A stretch of DNA of 64,000 nt from Streptomyces cellostaticus (GTDB lineage Bacteria > Actinomycetota > Actinomycetes > Streptomycetales > Streptomycetaceae), in contig NZ_KQ948026.1 of the NCBI RefSeq assembly GCF_001513965.1, positions 119,741-183,740 of the forward strand, in the 5' to 3' direction. The notes below the pieces were generated by a model. That model saw only the letters and a program-made list of their open reading frames with translations. It was not told the origin of the DNA and did not search any database. Both the position numbers and the translations under genes were made by a program. Shown piece after piece: positions 1-15,000 of the stretch; the stretch's first letter is position 1; the number at the start of each line of letters is the position of its first letter.

Positions 1-3000
1 GCTTCGACTCCCTCTCGGCCGTCGAGCTCCGGAACGCGCTGAACAGGGCCACCGGGCTCTCGCTGCCCTCCGGCCTCCTTTTCAACTACCCGACCCCGGC
101 CGTACTCGCCGAACACCTCCGTGATGAGCTCCGCGGCCTGGACCAGGGCCAGGGCCAGGATGACGATGCGTACGAGGCCACAGCCCTTGACGAGCCGATC
201 GCCATCGTGGGCATGGCATGCCGGCTGCCGGGAGGGGTCGCCTCTCCGGAGGACCTGTGGCGTCTGGTCAGCGGCGAGGTCGATGCGGTCGGCGGATTCC
301 CGACCAACCGAGGCTGGGACCTTGATTCGCTCTTCACCACCGATCCGGACAGCCCCGGCAAGACCTACGCCACCAAAGGTGGTTTCCTGCACGATGCGGA
401 CCGGTTCGATGCCGAGTTCTTCGGCATCAGTCCCCGCGAGGCGGCGGCGATGGAGCCCCAGCAGCGGCTGCTGCTGGAGACGGCCTGGGAGGCCTTCGAG
501 CAGGCGGGCATCGACCCCGCCGCACTGCGCGGCACCCGCACCGGTGTGTACGTGGGCGCGACGGCACAGGAGTACGGGCCACGGCTGCACGAACCGTCCG
601 GCGGATACGACGGCTACCTGCTGACGGGCAACACCGCCAGTGTGGCCTCGGGCCGGCTGGCCTACACCTTCGGACTGCAGGGCCCGGCGGTGACGGTCGA
701 CACCGCCTGCTCGTCCTCGCTCGTCGCGCTCCACCTCGCCGCGCAGTCGCTGCGCCAGGGCGAGTCCTCCGTGGCCATCGCCGGCGGTGTGTCCGTCATG
801 GCTACGCCCGGCATGTTCGTGGAGTTCTCCCGGCAGCGCGGGCTGTCGCCGGACGGGCGTTGCAAGGCGTTCTCGTCGTCGGCGGACGGTACGGGCTGGG
901 CCGAGGGCGTGGGTCTGCTGGTGCTGGAGCGGCTGTCGGACGCGGAGCGCAACGGGCACCAGGTGCTCGCGGTGATCCGTGGTTCCGCCGTGAACCAGGA
1001 TGGTGCGAGCAACGGTCTGACGGCCCCGAACGGGCCTTCGCAGGAGCGGGTCATCCGCGCCGCGCTGGCCAACGCCCGCCTGTCGGCGTCCGAGGTGGAC
1101 GCGGTGGAGGCGCACGGCACGGGCACCAAGCTCGGCGACCCGATCGAGGCGCAGGCGCTGCTGGCCACCTACGGCCAGGACCGCGAAGAGCCGCTTCGAC
1201 TCGGCTCGCTGAAGTCGAACATCGGTCACACGCAGGCCGCGGCGGGTGTCGCGGGCGTGATCAAGATGGTCATGGCCATGCGTAACGGGGTTCTCCCGGC
1301 GACGCTGCACGTGGACGAGCCGACCTCGCACGTCGATTGGTCGGCCGGTGCGGTGGAGCTGCTGACGCAGGCCCAGGAGTGGCCGGAGCTCGACCGTCCG
1401 CGCCGGGCGGGCATCTCGTCCTTCGGCATCAGCGGTACCAACGCACACCTCATCGTCGAGCAGGTCACGGAGATCGAAGCTCCGGTGGAGGAGCTGTCGG
1501 TGTCGGGTCCGGTGCCGTGGGTGGTGTCGGGCAAGTCGGGGGCTGCTCTGTCGGAGCAGGCGGATCGGCTGGTGTCGTTCCTGGAGGAGCGGCCGGAGCT
1601 GGACGTCGTGGCCGTGGGCCGTTCGTTGGCCGCATCGCGTGCTCGTTTCGATCACCGTGCGGTGGTCGTGGGGGAGACCCGTGAGGAACTCCTGGACGCC
1701 CTGCGGGCGCTGACCCCGGGCGAGGCCGTCTCGGCGGGTCCGGTGGCGTTCCTGTTCTCGGGGCAGGGCAGTCAGCGTGTGGGTATGGGACGTGAGTTGT
1801 ACGCGGCGGAGCCGGTGTTCGCTGCTGCGTTCGACGAGGTTGTCGGGGCGTTGGACGTCCACTTGGACCGTTCGCTCGCCGGGGTGATCGAGGGCGAGCC
1901 GGAGCTGCTTCAGCGGACGGTGTTCACTCAGCCGGCGTTGTTCGCGGTCGAGGTTGCCCTGTTCCGGCTGCTGTCTCATTACGGGGTGACCCCGGATTAT
2001 CTGGTGGGTCATTCGGTGGGTGAGCTGGCGGCGGCCCATGTGGCGGGTGTGCTGTCGCTTGAGGACGCTGCGCGTTTGGTGTGTGCGCGGGCGCGTCTGA
2101 TGGAGGGTGTTGCCGAGGGCGGCGCGATGGTCGCCCTGAACGCGGGCGGAGCGCGCGTTGCCGGGTGGCTCGAGGGTCGTTCCGGTGTGGATGTGGCCGG
2201 GTTCAACAGCCCTGCCGGCACCGTGATTTCGGGTGACGAGACGGCAGTGCTCGAAGTCCTGGAGCTGGCTCGCGGGGAGGGTGTGAAGGCGACGCGGCTG
2301 AAGGTGAGCCACGCTTTCCACTCCGCGCACCTGGACGGAATGCTGGCGGAGCTCACTGAGGTTGCACGGGAGTTGACCTATTCGGCTCCCCGGATCCCGG
2401 TGGTGTCGAATGTCACCGGTGAGGTGGTCGAGGAGTTCACTGCCGAGTACTGGGCTGTTCAGGCCCGTTCGGCGGTCCGTTTCGCCGATGGCATCGCCAC
2501 GCTGGCCGGTCTTGGTGTGACGGCGTTCGTGGAGCTGGGTCCCGACGGGACGCTCGCGGGTCTGACGGGCGAGTGCCTGGCCGACACCGAGGGCATCGTC
2601 GTGGTTCCGGTGCTGCGCAAGGACCGGGCCGAGAAGCGTTCCCTCCTCGCCGCCCTGGGCGCTGTGCACGCACATGGTGTGGGTGTGGACTGGGAGGGGT
2701 TCCTGCCGGGTTCCGGTGTGGTGGAGCTGCCGACGTATGCGTTCCAGCGTGAGCGTTTCTGGTTGGACGCGCCGCGTTCCGGTGATGCGGCGGGTCTGGG
2801 TCTGACGGCTGTGGATCATCCGTTGTTGGCTGCGTTGATCACGGAGCCTGATGGTGATGCGGTGCAGTTCTCGGCCTCGGTGTCGTTGTCTTCGCATCCG
2901 TGGCTGGCCGATCACGCGATCGGTGGGACGGTCCTGGTTCCGGGGACGGTGTTCCTGGAGCTCGCGGGCACCGCGGCCGAGCAGCTGGGTTACGCCACCG

Positions 3001-6000
3001 TCGAGGAACTCACCCTCCAGGCACCCCTGATCCTCTCGGAGAAGACGGGCGCTCAGCTGCGGCTGACCGTCGACCGGGCCGACGCGCGCGGCGATCGTCA
3101 GTTCACCGTGTACTCGCGGACCGGCGAAGAGCAGTGGACCGCCCACGCGGCCGGCCTGCTCACGTCCTCCGTCCCCTCGCCGGGCGTTTCCCTGGACCAG
3201 TGGCCCCCGGCCGGTGGCACCCCCATCCCGCTGGACGGCGTCTACGACCGCCTCGACGACTTGGGCTACGGCTACGGGCCGGCCTTCCACGGCCTGCGCG
3301 CCGCCTGGCGCGCCGGCGACGACCTCTTCGCCGAGGTCGTCCTGCCCGACCAGCTCCACCCCGAAGCCGCGCGCTTCGGCGTGCACCCCGCCGTCCTCGA
3401 CGCGGTTCTGCATCCGCTCGTGCTGGAGGCCGCGGCCTCGGCGCAGGACGACAGCACGATCCGTCTGCCGTTCTCGTTCTCGGGCTTCGTGCTGCACGCG
3501 GTCGGTGCCACGGTGCTGCGCGTCCGCTGGACCCGTACCGGCCAGGACACGGCCCGTCTCGCACTCGCCGACGGCGCCGGCGCTCCGGTGGCGGCGATCG
3601 AGTCGGCCACCCTGCGGCCGATCGCCCGTGATCAGCTCGCCGTTGCCGGCCCGGCCGTGGAGTCCCTGTACCGGGTGGCCTGGGAGGCCGTCCCGGCGGC
3701 CGAGCCGGTCGCCGACCAGCGGTGGGTCCGGCTGGGCGAGGCGCCCTACGCCGACCTCGCCGCGCTCGGCGCCGCGGTCGACGACGGATCTGCCGTACCG
3801 GAGTTCGTGGTGATCGGCGAGCAGGAGCTCGTCGTCGGCACCACCGGTGATGTACTCGACCAGACCCACGCCACGGCGGCGCGCGGGCTGGAGGCGGTGC
3901 GGGAATGGCTGGCCGCCCCGCAGTTCGCGGAGAGCCGCCTCGTCCTCGTCGTACCGGACGGCGCGCTGCACACGGCCCCGCTCGTGGGCCTGATCCGTAC
4001 TGCGCAGACCGAGCAGCCCGGCCGACTGGTCCTCGCCCACGTGGATGAGGATGGTCCGGAGCTGCTGCCTGCCGTGCTGGCTTCGGGCGAGCCCGAGGTG
4101 GCGGTGCGGGGCGGCGGGTTGTTCGTGCCGCGTCTGGCGCGTGCCGCGGGTGCCGTGGCGGGTGCGGTGGAGGGTCTGGATCCGGAGGGTACGGTCCTGG
4201 TGACCGGTGCTCTGGGTACGTTGGGCCGTCTGGTGGCGCGTCGGCTGGTGACGCATCACGGTGCGCGGCACCTGCTGTTGGTGTCGCGTCGTGGTGGTGA
4301 GACCCCGGGTGCCGCCGAGTTCGTGGCGGAGCTGGCGGAGTTGGGTGCGCGGGCTCGGGTGGCGGCGTGCGACGTGTCGGACTTCGACGCGCTGGCGGGT
4401 CTGCTGGACGAGGTGGCGATCGAGCGTCCGCTGACTGCCGTGGTGCATACGGCGGGTGTCCTGGACGACGCGACGGTCGCCTCGCTGTCGGCCGGTCATC
4501 TGGAGCGGGTGATGCGTCCGAAGGTGGACGCGGCCTGGAACCTCCACCGCCTCACCGAGTCCCTCGGCCTTGCCTCGTTCGTCATGTTCTCGTCCATCGC
4601 GGGTCTCATGGGCAACGCCGGCCAGGCCAACTACGCGGCAGCGAACACCTTCCTCGACGCCCTCGCGCAGCACCGCCGCGCCCGGAACCTGCCCGCCACC
4701 TCCCTCGCGTGGAGCCTGTGGGACAGCGCCGACGGCATGGCCGGAACCCTCGCCGACGCCGACGTCGCGCGGTGGAAGCGGAGCGGAATCGTCCCGCTGG
4801 CCCCGGAACTGGGTCTCGATCTGTTCGACGCGGCGCTCGCCTCGGCGGAGCCGCTGCTGGTCCCCGCCGAACTCGACCTGGGCGCCCTGCGCGCCCGGGC
4901 CCAGGAGAACGCGCTCCCCGAGCTGTTCACCGGCCTGGTCCGCGGCCGCCGCCGGCAGGCGGCCGGCGCCGCCATCGGCGCCGACTCGTCATGGGTCCAG
5001 AGGCTGACCGCGCTGGCCGCGGAGGAGCGGGCGCAGGCCGTACTCCAGACCGTACGGGAGACCGTGGGGCTGGTTCTCGGGCACGGGGCCGACGCCGACA
5101 TCGACCCGGCCAAGGCATTCAAGGACACCGGCTTCGACTCCCTCACGGGTGTCGAACTGCGCAACCGGCTCAACTCGGTGACCGGGCTGCGACTGCCCAC
5201 CACCCTCGTGTTCGACCACCCGTCGCCCCAGGCGGTGGCGGACTTCCTGCTGGACCGGCTCGGCGCGACCGGAACGGCTGTCGTCCCCTCGACGGCCGCC
5301 CACGCCCCGGGACTGGACGAGCCGATCGCCGTGGTCGGTATGGGGTGCCGCTACCCGGGCGGGGTCTCCTCGCCGGAGGACCTGTGGCGGCTCGTGGCGG
5401 AGGGCCGGGACGCGATCGACGAGTTCCCGTCCGACCGCGGCTGGGACGTGGAAGGCCTCTTCGACCCGGACCCCGAGAAGATCGGCAAGTCGTACACGCG
5501 CAAGGGCGGATTCCTCCACGAGGCAGCGGAGTTCGATGCCGAGTTCTTCGGTCTGAGTCCGCGCGAGGCGATCGCGACCGACCCGCAGCAGCGTGTGCTG
5601 CTGGAGGTCGCGTGGGAGGCGCTGGAGCGTGCGGGAGTCGACCCCGCCTCGCTGCGCGGTTCCTCGACCGGTGTCTACGCGGGTGTGATGTACAACGACT
5701 ACGGGTCGAGGCTGGGGAGCGCTCCGGAGGGCTTCGAGGGGCACTTGCTGACGGGCACGATCTCGAGCGTCCTGTCGGGCCGGGTGGCTTACACGTTCGG
5801 TTTTGAGGGGCCGGCGGTGACGCTGGACACGGCGTGTTCCTCGTCGCTGGTGGCGGTGCACCTGGCCGCTCAGGCGCTGCGCCAGGGCGAGTGCTCGATG
5901 GCACTCGCCGGCGGTGTCACCGTGATGTCCACGCCGACGACCTTTGTCGAGTTCTCGCGTCAGCGTGGTCTGTCGCCGGACGGGACCTGCAAGTCGTTCG

Positions 6001-9000
6001 CGGCTTCGGCGGACGGTACGGGTTGGGGCGAGGGCGCGGGCATGCTGGTGCTGGAGCGTCTGTCGGACGCTCAGCGGCTCGGGCACAACATCCTTGGTGT
6101 GATCCGTGGGTCCGCGGTCAACCAGGACGGTGCGAGCAACGGCCTCACCGCCCCCAACGGGCCCTCGCAGGAACGCGTCATCCGCCAGGCCCTCGCCAAC
6201 GCCCGCCTCGCTCCGCACGAGGTGGACGCGGTCGAGGCGCACGGCACCGGTACCCGGCTCGGTGACCCGATCGAGGCCAACGCGCTGCTGGCCACCTACG
6301 GCCAGGACCGCGAGGAGCCGCTGCGTCTGGGATCGATCAAGTCGAACATCGGTCACACGCAGGCTGCCGCGGGTGTCGCGGGCATCATCAAGATGCTGAT
6401 GGCGATGCGCAACGGGGAGCTTCCGGCGACGCTGCACGTGGACGAGCCGACGCCGCACGTCGACTGGTCGACGGGTGCGGTGGAGCTGGTCACCGAGCGT
6501 CGGGCGTGGCCGGAGGTGGCGCGTCCGCGTCGCGCGGCCGTGTCCTCGTTCGGTATCAGTGGTACGAACGCGCATGTGGTCCTGGAGCAGGGCCCGGAGC
6601 CGGTCGTGGCCGGTGAGCCGGTGGTGGCGGGGCTTCCGCTGGTGGTCTCGGCGAAGAGCGAGGCGGCCCTGGCGGCGCGTGCCGGCCAGGTGCGTGAGCT
6701 GCTGGCCTCGGAGGGCGTCGACCCGGCGCGGGTGGCTTCGGCTCTCGCGACCCGGGTCCCGCACCTGCCCTTCCGGGCGACGGTTTCGGGCGCCGGCCGG
6801 GACGAGCTGTTGGCGGGTCTTGAGGCGCTGGCCTCGGGTGGGTCCGCGGCAAACCTGGTGCAGGGCACGGTCACGGGCTCGGGCTCGGGCAAGACGGTGT
6901 TCGTGTTCCCGGGGCAGGGTTCGCAGTGGCAGGGCATGGCCCTGGAACTCTTCGACTCCTCCCCGGTGTTCGCCGCCCGGCTCGTGGAGTGCGAGCGGGC
7001 GTTGGCGCCGTTCACGGACTGGTCGCTGCTGGACGTCCTGCGCGGTGTGGAAGGTGCGCCCGGTTTCGACCGGGTGGAGGTGGTGCAGCCCGCGCTGTGG
7101 GCGGTGATGGTGTCCCTGGCCGCGTTGTGGCGTTCGGTGGGCATCGAGCCGGACGCGGTGATCGGTCACTCGCAGGGTGAGATCGCGGCGGCCGCGGTGT
7201 CGGGGGCGCTGTCGCTGGACGACGCGGCGAAGGTCGTGGCCTTGCGCAGCCGGGCGATCGTGAAGCTGGCGGGTACGGGCGGGATGGTCTCGGTGGCCCT
7301 GCCGGCCGACGAGGTCCGCGAGCTCATCACCCGTTGGGACGGCGCCATCGACATCGCCGCACACAACGGCCCGCGTTCCGTGGTGGTCGCCGGAGAGGTG
7401 ACCGCTCTTGAGGAGATGGTCGCCTACTGCAAGGACAACAAGATGCGCGCCAAGCGCATCCCGGTCGACTACGCCTCCCATTCCGCGCACGTCGAAAGCC
7501 TGCGGGACGAGCTTCTCGACGCCCTGTCCTCGCTCACCCCGCGCGCCGTCGAGGTGCCCTTCCTCTCCACCGTCACCGGGCAGCCGCTGGACGGCACGGA
7601 GCTCGACGGCGCGTACTGGTTCCGCAACCTCCGCCAGACCGTCCAGCTGGAGGAGGCCACCCGGACCCTGCTCGACCAGGGCCACCGCGTCTTCATCGAG
7701 GCCAGCGCCCACCCGGTGCTGACCATCGCGCTCCAGGAGACGATCGACGACACGTCGTACGACAGCGCCGTCACCGTGCCCTCGCTCCACCGTGACGAGG
7801 GTGGACTCGACGACTTCCTCGCCTCCGCGGCGCAGGCCCACGTCTCGGGCGCCCCGCTCGACTGGGCGGCCGTGGTCGGCGGACCCGGCGCGGTCGTCGA
7901 CCTGCCGACCTACCCCTTCCAGCGCCGGCGCCACTGGCTGGAGGGCCCGGCACCGGCCGGGGACGCGGGCGGGCTCGGCATGGCCGCCGAGCGGCACCCG
8001 CTCATCGGCGCCGCGCTCTGGATGGCCGACGAGGACAAGCTGGTCCTGAGCAGCAGGATCGCCCTGAACACGCAGCCCTGGCTGGCGGACCACGCCGTGG
8101 CCGGCACCGTGCTGCTCCCCGGTACCGCCTTCGTGGACCTCGCCATCCGGGCGGGTGACCACACGGGCCTCGACCAGCTCGACGAGCTGACCCTCCAGGC
8201 ACCGCTGGTGCTGGCCGGCCGCGGCGGAGTACAGCTCCAGGTCGTGGTCGACGCTCCGGACGAGGAGGGCCGGCGCGCGCTGTCGGTCCACTCCCGCCCG
8301 GAGCCCGAGTCCGACGACGCCGCGATCCACCCGTGGACCCTGCACGCCACCGGCGTACTGGGGCACGCGGAAGGACGTGCGGACGTACCGGCCGACACCG
8401 CCTGGCCCCCGGCCGGCGCCGAGCCGGTCGACCTGACGGCGGCGTACGACACGCTCGCCGAGCGGGGCTTCCAGTACGGACCCGCCTTCCAGGGCCTGCG
8501 GGCGCTGTGGCGCGCCGGCCAGGAGACGTTCGCCGAGGTCGCGCTCCCGAAGGACGTCCCCCTGGGCGAGTTCGGGATCCACCCGGCCCTCCTCGACGCC
8601 GCCCTGCACCCGCTGGCGCTCGCGGAGGACGGCCGCCTGGTGCTGCCCTTCGCCTGGACCGGCGTTCGGCTGCACGCGGTGAACGCCAGCGTGCTGCGCG
8701 TACGGATCACCCCGGAAGGCTCGGGTGCCGCCCTGTCCCTCGCCGACGCGAGCGGTGCGCCGATCGCGTCGGTGAAGACGCTCGGCCTGCGGGCCGTGGA
8801 CCCCGCGCAGCTGGCCGGCTCGGACACCCCCCGCCAGCCGCTGCTCCAGGTGGAGTGGACGACCGCCCCGGAGGCCGCCCCGGCCGCCGGATGGGCCGTC
8901 CTCGACGACTCCGGCCACGGTCTGCCCGCTCCTCTGGGCAGCTACTCGGACCTCGCCGGCATCGTCGGAACCCCGCCGCTCGTCGTGGTCCCCTTCCCCG

Positions 9001-12000
9001 GCGAGGACGGTCCCGGCGCCGTGGCACACCGGGCCCTGCGGCTGGCCCAGGAGTGGCTCGCCGAGGAGCGGTTCGCCGACTCGCGCCTGGTGTTCATGAC
9101 CCGTGACGCGACCACCGCCCGCACGGAGGCCGGACTCGGCTCGGCTCCCGTCTGGGGGCTGGTGCGTAGCGCCATGGCCGAGAACCCCGACCGGTTCGGC
9201 CTGCTGGACCTGACGGACTGGGACCTCTCCGAGGCCGAGCTCGGCCGTGCGCTGGCCGTACCGGAGGCGCAGGTGAGCCTGCGGGACGGGGCACTGCTCG
9301 TACCGCGGCTGGTCAAGTCGCCCACGACGGGCGACACCGTGCCCGCCCTGAACCCCGAGGGCACCGTGCTCGTCACGGGCGCCACCGGCACCCTGGGCCG
9401 GCTGTTCGCCCGCCACCTCGTCGCCGAACACGGCGTACGGCACCTGCTGCTGGCGAGCCGCCGCGGCCGGGACGCGGCGGGCATGCTGGAGCTGGAGGCC
9501 GAACTCACGGCCCACGGAGCCGACGTGTCCGTGGTCGCCTGTGACACGGCCGACCGCATGGCGGTCGCCGCGATGCTGGACGCGATCCCCTCGGAGCACC
9601 CGCTCACCGCGGTCCTGCACACCGCCGGCGTCCTCGACGACGGCACGCTGCACGCCCTCACGGCCGAGCAGCTCGACACCGTACTGCGTCCCAAGGTCGA
9701 TGCCGCCCGGCACCTGCACGAGCTGACGGCCGACCTGGAGCTGGACGCGTTCGTCCTGTTCTCCTCGCTGGCCGGCACGGTCGGCACCGCGGGACAGGCC
9801 AACTACGCCGCGGCCAACACCTATCTGGACGCCCTCGCGCACCACCGCCAGGCCCTGGGCCTGCCCGGTACGTCGCTGGCCTGGGGCCTGTGGGCCGAGG
9901 GCAGCGGGATGACCGGTCACCTGACCGACGCCGACCTCGCCCGCATGTCCCGGGGCGGCATCGCCCCGATCGGCAGCGAGCAGGGGCTGGCGCTGTTCGA
10001 CGCGGCCCTCGCGACCCGCCGGCCGGTGCTCGTTCCGGCGCTGCTGGACCACACCGGACTGCGGGCGCAGAGCGAGGACGGCACGCTGCCCGCGCTCTTC
10101 CACGGCCTGGTGCGTCCGGCGCGGCGCGCCGCCGTCGGCGAGCAGGCGGGCGGGAACTCCCTCCAGGAACGCCTGGCGCTCCTGACCCCCCAGGACCAGG
10201 AGCGCGCGCTGCTGGAACTGGTTCGCGGCGTGGTGGCCTCCGTACTGGGGCACACCGACGCCGGCCAGGTCGCGCCCGACCGGGCCTTCAACGAGCTGGG
10301 CTTCGACTCGCTCAAGGCGGTGGAACTGCGCAACCGGCTGAACGCGGCCGCAGGTACGAAGCTGCCCCCGACGCTGGTCTTCGACTACCCGAGCACGGTC
10401 GAGCTGGCCGGCTTCCTGCGGACCGAACTGCTCGGCTCGGCCGCCGCGGTGGCCGAGGCCGAACCGGTCGTCGGCGCCTCCGACGAGCCGATCGCGATCG
10501 TCGCGATGGCCTGCCGCTACCCGGGCGAGGTCAGCTCCCCGGAGGAGCTGTGGGCGCTGCTGTCCGACGAGCGGGACGCCATCGGCCCGTTCCCGGACGA
10601 CCGCGGCTGGGACCTGGACGGCCTGTACGACACGGACCCCGACCACGTGGGCACCTCGTACACCCGGCACGGCGGATTCCTCTACGAGGCTCCGCAGTTC
10701 GACCCCGAGCTCTTCGGGGTGAGCGCACGGGAGGCCACGGCCATCGACCCGCAGCAGCGCCTGCTGCTGGAAATCTGCTGGGAGGCCTTCGAGCGCGCGG
10801 GCATCGACCCGACCTCTCTCAAGGGCAGCCAGACCGGTGTGTTCGCCGGTGTCATGGCCAACGACTACGCGGCGCGCCTGAAGGACGCCCCCGAGGCATT
10901 GGAGGGCTACCTGGCGGTCGGCAGCACGGTCAGTGTCGCCTCCGGCCGCGTCGCCTACACCTTCGGCCTGCAGGGACCGGCGATCACCGTCGACACCGCC
11001 TGCTCCTCCTCGCTCGTCTCCGTCCACCTCGCCGCCCAGGCGCTGCGGAACGGCGAGTGCGGGCTGGCCCTGGCCGGCGGCGTGACCGTACTGGCCGCGC
11101 CCACCCTGTTCGTGGAGTTCAGCCGGCAGCGCGGCCTGGCACCGGACGGCCGGTGCAAGGCCTTCTCCGCGCGGGCGGACGGGGCAGCCTGGGCCGAAGG
11201 CGCCGGAATCCTCCTGCTGGAGCGGCTCTCCGACGCCCAGCGCAACGGCCGCCGGATCCTCGGCGTGATCCGCGGAACCGCTGTCAACCAGGATGGTGCG
11301 AGCAACGGCCTCACCGCCCCCAACGGCCCCTCCCAGGAGCGGGTGATCCGCCAGGCCCTGACCAACGCGGGCCTGACCACCGCGGACGTGGACGCGCTGG
11401 AGGCCCACGGCACCGGCACCACGCTGGGCGACCCGATCGAGGCCCAGGCCGTACTCGCCACCTACGGGCAGGAGCGCCCGTCCCCCCTCCTGATGGGCTC
11501 CCTGAAGTCCAACATCGGACACTCCCAGGCCGCCTCCGGCGTGGCCGGCGTCATCAAGATGGTCATGGCGATGCAGCACGGGGTGCTTCCCAAGAGCCTT
11601 CACATCGACGCGCCCAGCCCGCACGTGGACTGGTCCGCCGGCGAGGTGGAACTGCTCACCGAGGCGGTGCCGTGGCCTGAGTCCGATCGGCCGCGCCGGG
11701 CAGGCGTGTCCTCCTTCGGCATCAGCGGTACCAATGCCCACGTCATCGTGGAGCAGCCGCCGACCGAGGGGACGGTCCCGCCGGCCGAGCCGATGCCGGT
11801 CGTGCCGCTGCTGCTGTCCGCGCACAACGACGCGGCCCTGCGGGCGCAGGCCGACCAGGTGGGCGCGGCCCTCGCCGGCACCGGGCAGCAGGACCTGGCA
11901 CCGACGGGCCGGACCCTGGCCGTCGGACGGGCCGGACTGCCGCACCGCGCCGTGGTGGTGGCCTCCACCGCCACCGAAGCGGTCGACGGATGCGCGGCAC

Positions 12001-15000
12001 TGCCCGTGCGGGGTACACCCGTGGACGGCCGTACGGCCTTCCTCTTCACCGGTCAGGGCAGCCAGCGGCTCGGCATGGGCCGGGAGCTGTACACCGCCTA
12101 CCCCGCCTACGCCAAGGCCCTGGACGCCGTGTGCGAAGAGCTCGACCAGTGGCTGGAAACGCCGCTGCTCGACGTCCTCTTCGGTGAGGACCCGGCGCCG
12201 CTGGACCAGACCGGCTTCACGCAGGCCGCCCTGTTCGCGACCGGGGTCGCGCTCTTCCGGCTCCTCGAAGGCTGGGGCGTACGGCCGGACTTCCTCGCGG
12301 GCCACTCCATCGGTGAGCTGGCCGCCGCGCACGTCGCCGGCGTCCTCTCGCTGGCGGACGCGGCGCAGCTCGTCGCGGCCCGCGGCCGGCTGATGCAGGC
12401 ACTGCCCGGCGGCGGCGCGATGCTCGCCGTGCAGGCCGGGGAGCAGGAGGTGCTGCCGCTGCTCGCCGGACGGGAGGACCTGCTGGGCATCGCCGCCGTC
12501 AACGGCCCCACCTCCGTGGTGCTCTCGGGCGACGCGGAAGCCGTCGAGGCCGTCGGAGCCGAACTCTCCGCCCAGGGACGCAAGACCAAGCGACTGCGCG
12601 TCAGCCACGCCTTCCACTCCCCGCACATGGACGCGATGCTGGACGAGTTCCGAACGGTCGCGAAGGGGCTCGCGTTCGCCGCGCCCACCATCCCGATCGT
12701 CTCCACCCTGACTGGGCAGCCGGTCGGCGCCGAGGAACTGACCACGCCCGAGTACTGGGTCCGGCACGTCCGCCGGCCCGTGCGCTTCCTGGACGCGGCA
12801 CGCGCCCTGGAAGCCGAAGGCGTACGGACCTTCCTGGAGCTCGGCCCGGACGGCGTGCTCAGCGCGATGGGGCAGGACTTCCTCGACGCGGGATCGCTCC
12901 TGGTCCCGGTGCTGCGCGGCGGGCGCCACGAGCCGCACACCGCCGTCACCGCCCTGGCCCACGCCCACGTACGGGGCGTGCCGGTGGACTGGCGCGCACT
13001 GTTCGGCGAGAACGCCGGACCGGCCGCGGACCTGCCGACCTACCCCTTCCAGCGCCAGCGCTACTGGCTCACGGAGGGGCCCGGCGGCGACGTCACCTCA
13101 GCCGGACTCGACTCCGCACGGCACCCGCTGCTCGGGGCCGCGGTTCCGCTCGCCGACTCCGACGGTGTCCTGTTCACCGGCCGGATCTCGGCCCGCAGCC
13201 ACGCCTGGTTCGCCGACCACGCCGTCGCCGGGACCCTGCTGGTCCCGGGCACGGCCCTGGTGGAGCTCGCGCTCCACGCGGGCGCCGCACTCGGCTGCGA
13301 GCGGCTGGAGGAACTCGCCCTCCAGGCACCCCTGGTCCTTCCCGACGAGGGCGCGCTCCAGCTCCAGATCACCGTCGGCGGCCCCGACGGAGAAGGCCGC
13401 AGGTCCGTCGCCGTCCACTCGCGCGGGGACCAGGAAGGCGACGTCTGGAACCGGCACGCCACCGGAACCGTGGTGGCCGCCGTACCCGGCGGCCCCGAAC
13501 CCGACCTCGCGTCCTGGCCTCCGGCAGGCGCCGAGACCCAGCCGGTCGAGGACCTGTACGACCGCCTCGCCGACCAGGGCTACGGCTACGGCCCCGCCTT
13601 CCAGGGCCTCCAGGCGGCATGGCGTTCGGGCGACGACCTCTACGCCGAGGTACGGCTGTCCGTCGACGCTGATGGATTCGCCCTCCACCCGGCACTGTTC
13701 GACGCCGCGCTGCACGCACTGCTCCTGGAGGAGTCGGCCGAACTGCGGCTGCCCTTCTCCTTCGGCGGCGTCCAGCTGACCGGGTCCCGGACCGGCACCC
13801 TGCGGGTCAAGCTGTCACCCGGCCCGGACGGAACGGTCGCGGTCAGCATCGCCGACGAGACGGGCGCTCCGGTCGCCACCGTCGCATCGCTCGCCCTGCG
13901 GGCCCTGCCGGCGGGGACCGCACTGACCCGCCCCTCCGACCAGATCGTGTACGCGGTGGAGCGGGCCGGCGTGGAACTCCCCACCGGTGGCGACACGGCC
14001 ATCGTGGTCCTCGGCGAGGCCGACCTCGGACTGGTCGCCGAGCACCACACCGACCTCGCCGACCTGGCCGCCTCGACGGCGGACGGCGCGGCCGCACCCG
14101 ACGTGGTCGTCCTTCCGGTACGCCCGGCCGCTCCGCAGGAGACCGGCCGGGTCACGGAGGAGGTACTGGCGGTACTGCGGCAGTGGCTCGCCACCGACGC
14201 GCCGGCCGGAGCGCGGCTCGCCGTGGTCAGCACCGGGGAACTGGCGCACAGCGCACTCTCCGGGCTGATGCGGACCGCCGCGTCGGAACACCCGGGACGT
14301 TTCCAGCACGTGATCACGGACGGCCTGCCGGCCGGCCGCGAGCTGCTGGCCGCGGCCCTGTCCGACCCCCGACCGCAGCTCGAACTGCACGAGGGACAGG
14401 CCTACGTGACCCGGCTCGCCAAGGTCCCGCACCCGGTCCGGACCCCGGACGTCGAGGACGCGTTCGACCCGGAGCGTACGGTGCTGATCACCGGTGGCAC
14501 GGGCGCACTCGGAGCCCAGGTCGCCCGGCACCTGGTGACCGGCCGCGGCGCCCGTCGCCTGCTGCTCACCAGCCGGCGGGGCGGGGCGGAGGACCTGGTC
14601 GCCGAACTGACGGCGCTCGGCGCGGACGTACGGGTCGCGGCATGCGACGCGGCCGACCGCGACGCGCTGGCCGGGCTGCTCGCCTCGATCCCGGACGAGC
14701 ACCCGCTCACCGCGGTCGTGCACGCGGCCGGAGTCGTCGAGGACGCCACGCTGGAGGCCATGAGCCCGGAGAGCCTCTCCCGGGTCCTGCGGCCGAAGGT
14801 GGAAGCCGCCTGGAACCTGCACGAGCTGACCGCCGGACTGGAGCTGACGGACTTCGTCCTCTTCTCCTCCGTCGCCGGCCTGGTGGGCAACGCCGGACAG
14901 GCCAACTACGCCGCCGGCAACACCTTCCTGGACGCGCTCGCCGAACACCGGCGCGCCGAGGGCCTGCCCGCCGTGTCCCTCGCCTGGGGGATGTGGCAGG

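Noticed and set aside
4989..12968. Very long opposite-strand frame of 2659 codons across the PKS gene
   Set aside because: It is antisense to PKS modules A to C with full domain motifs. High third-position G+C keeps the mirror frame open; its translation has no recognisable domains.
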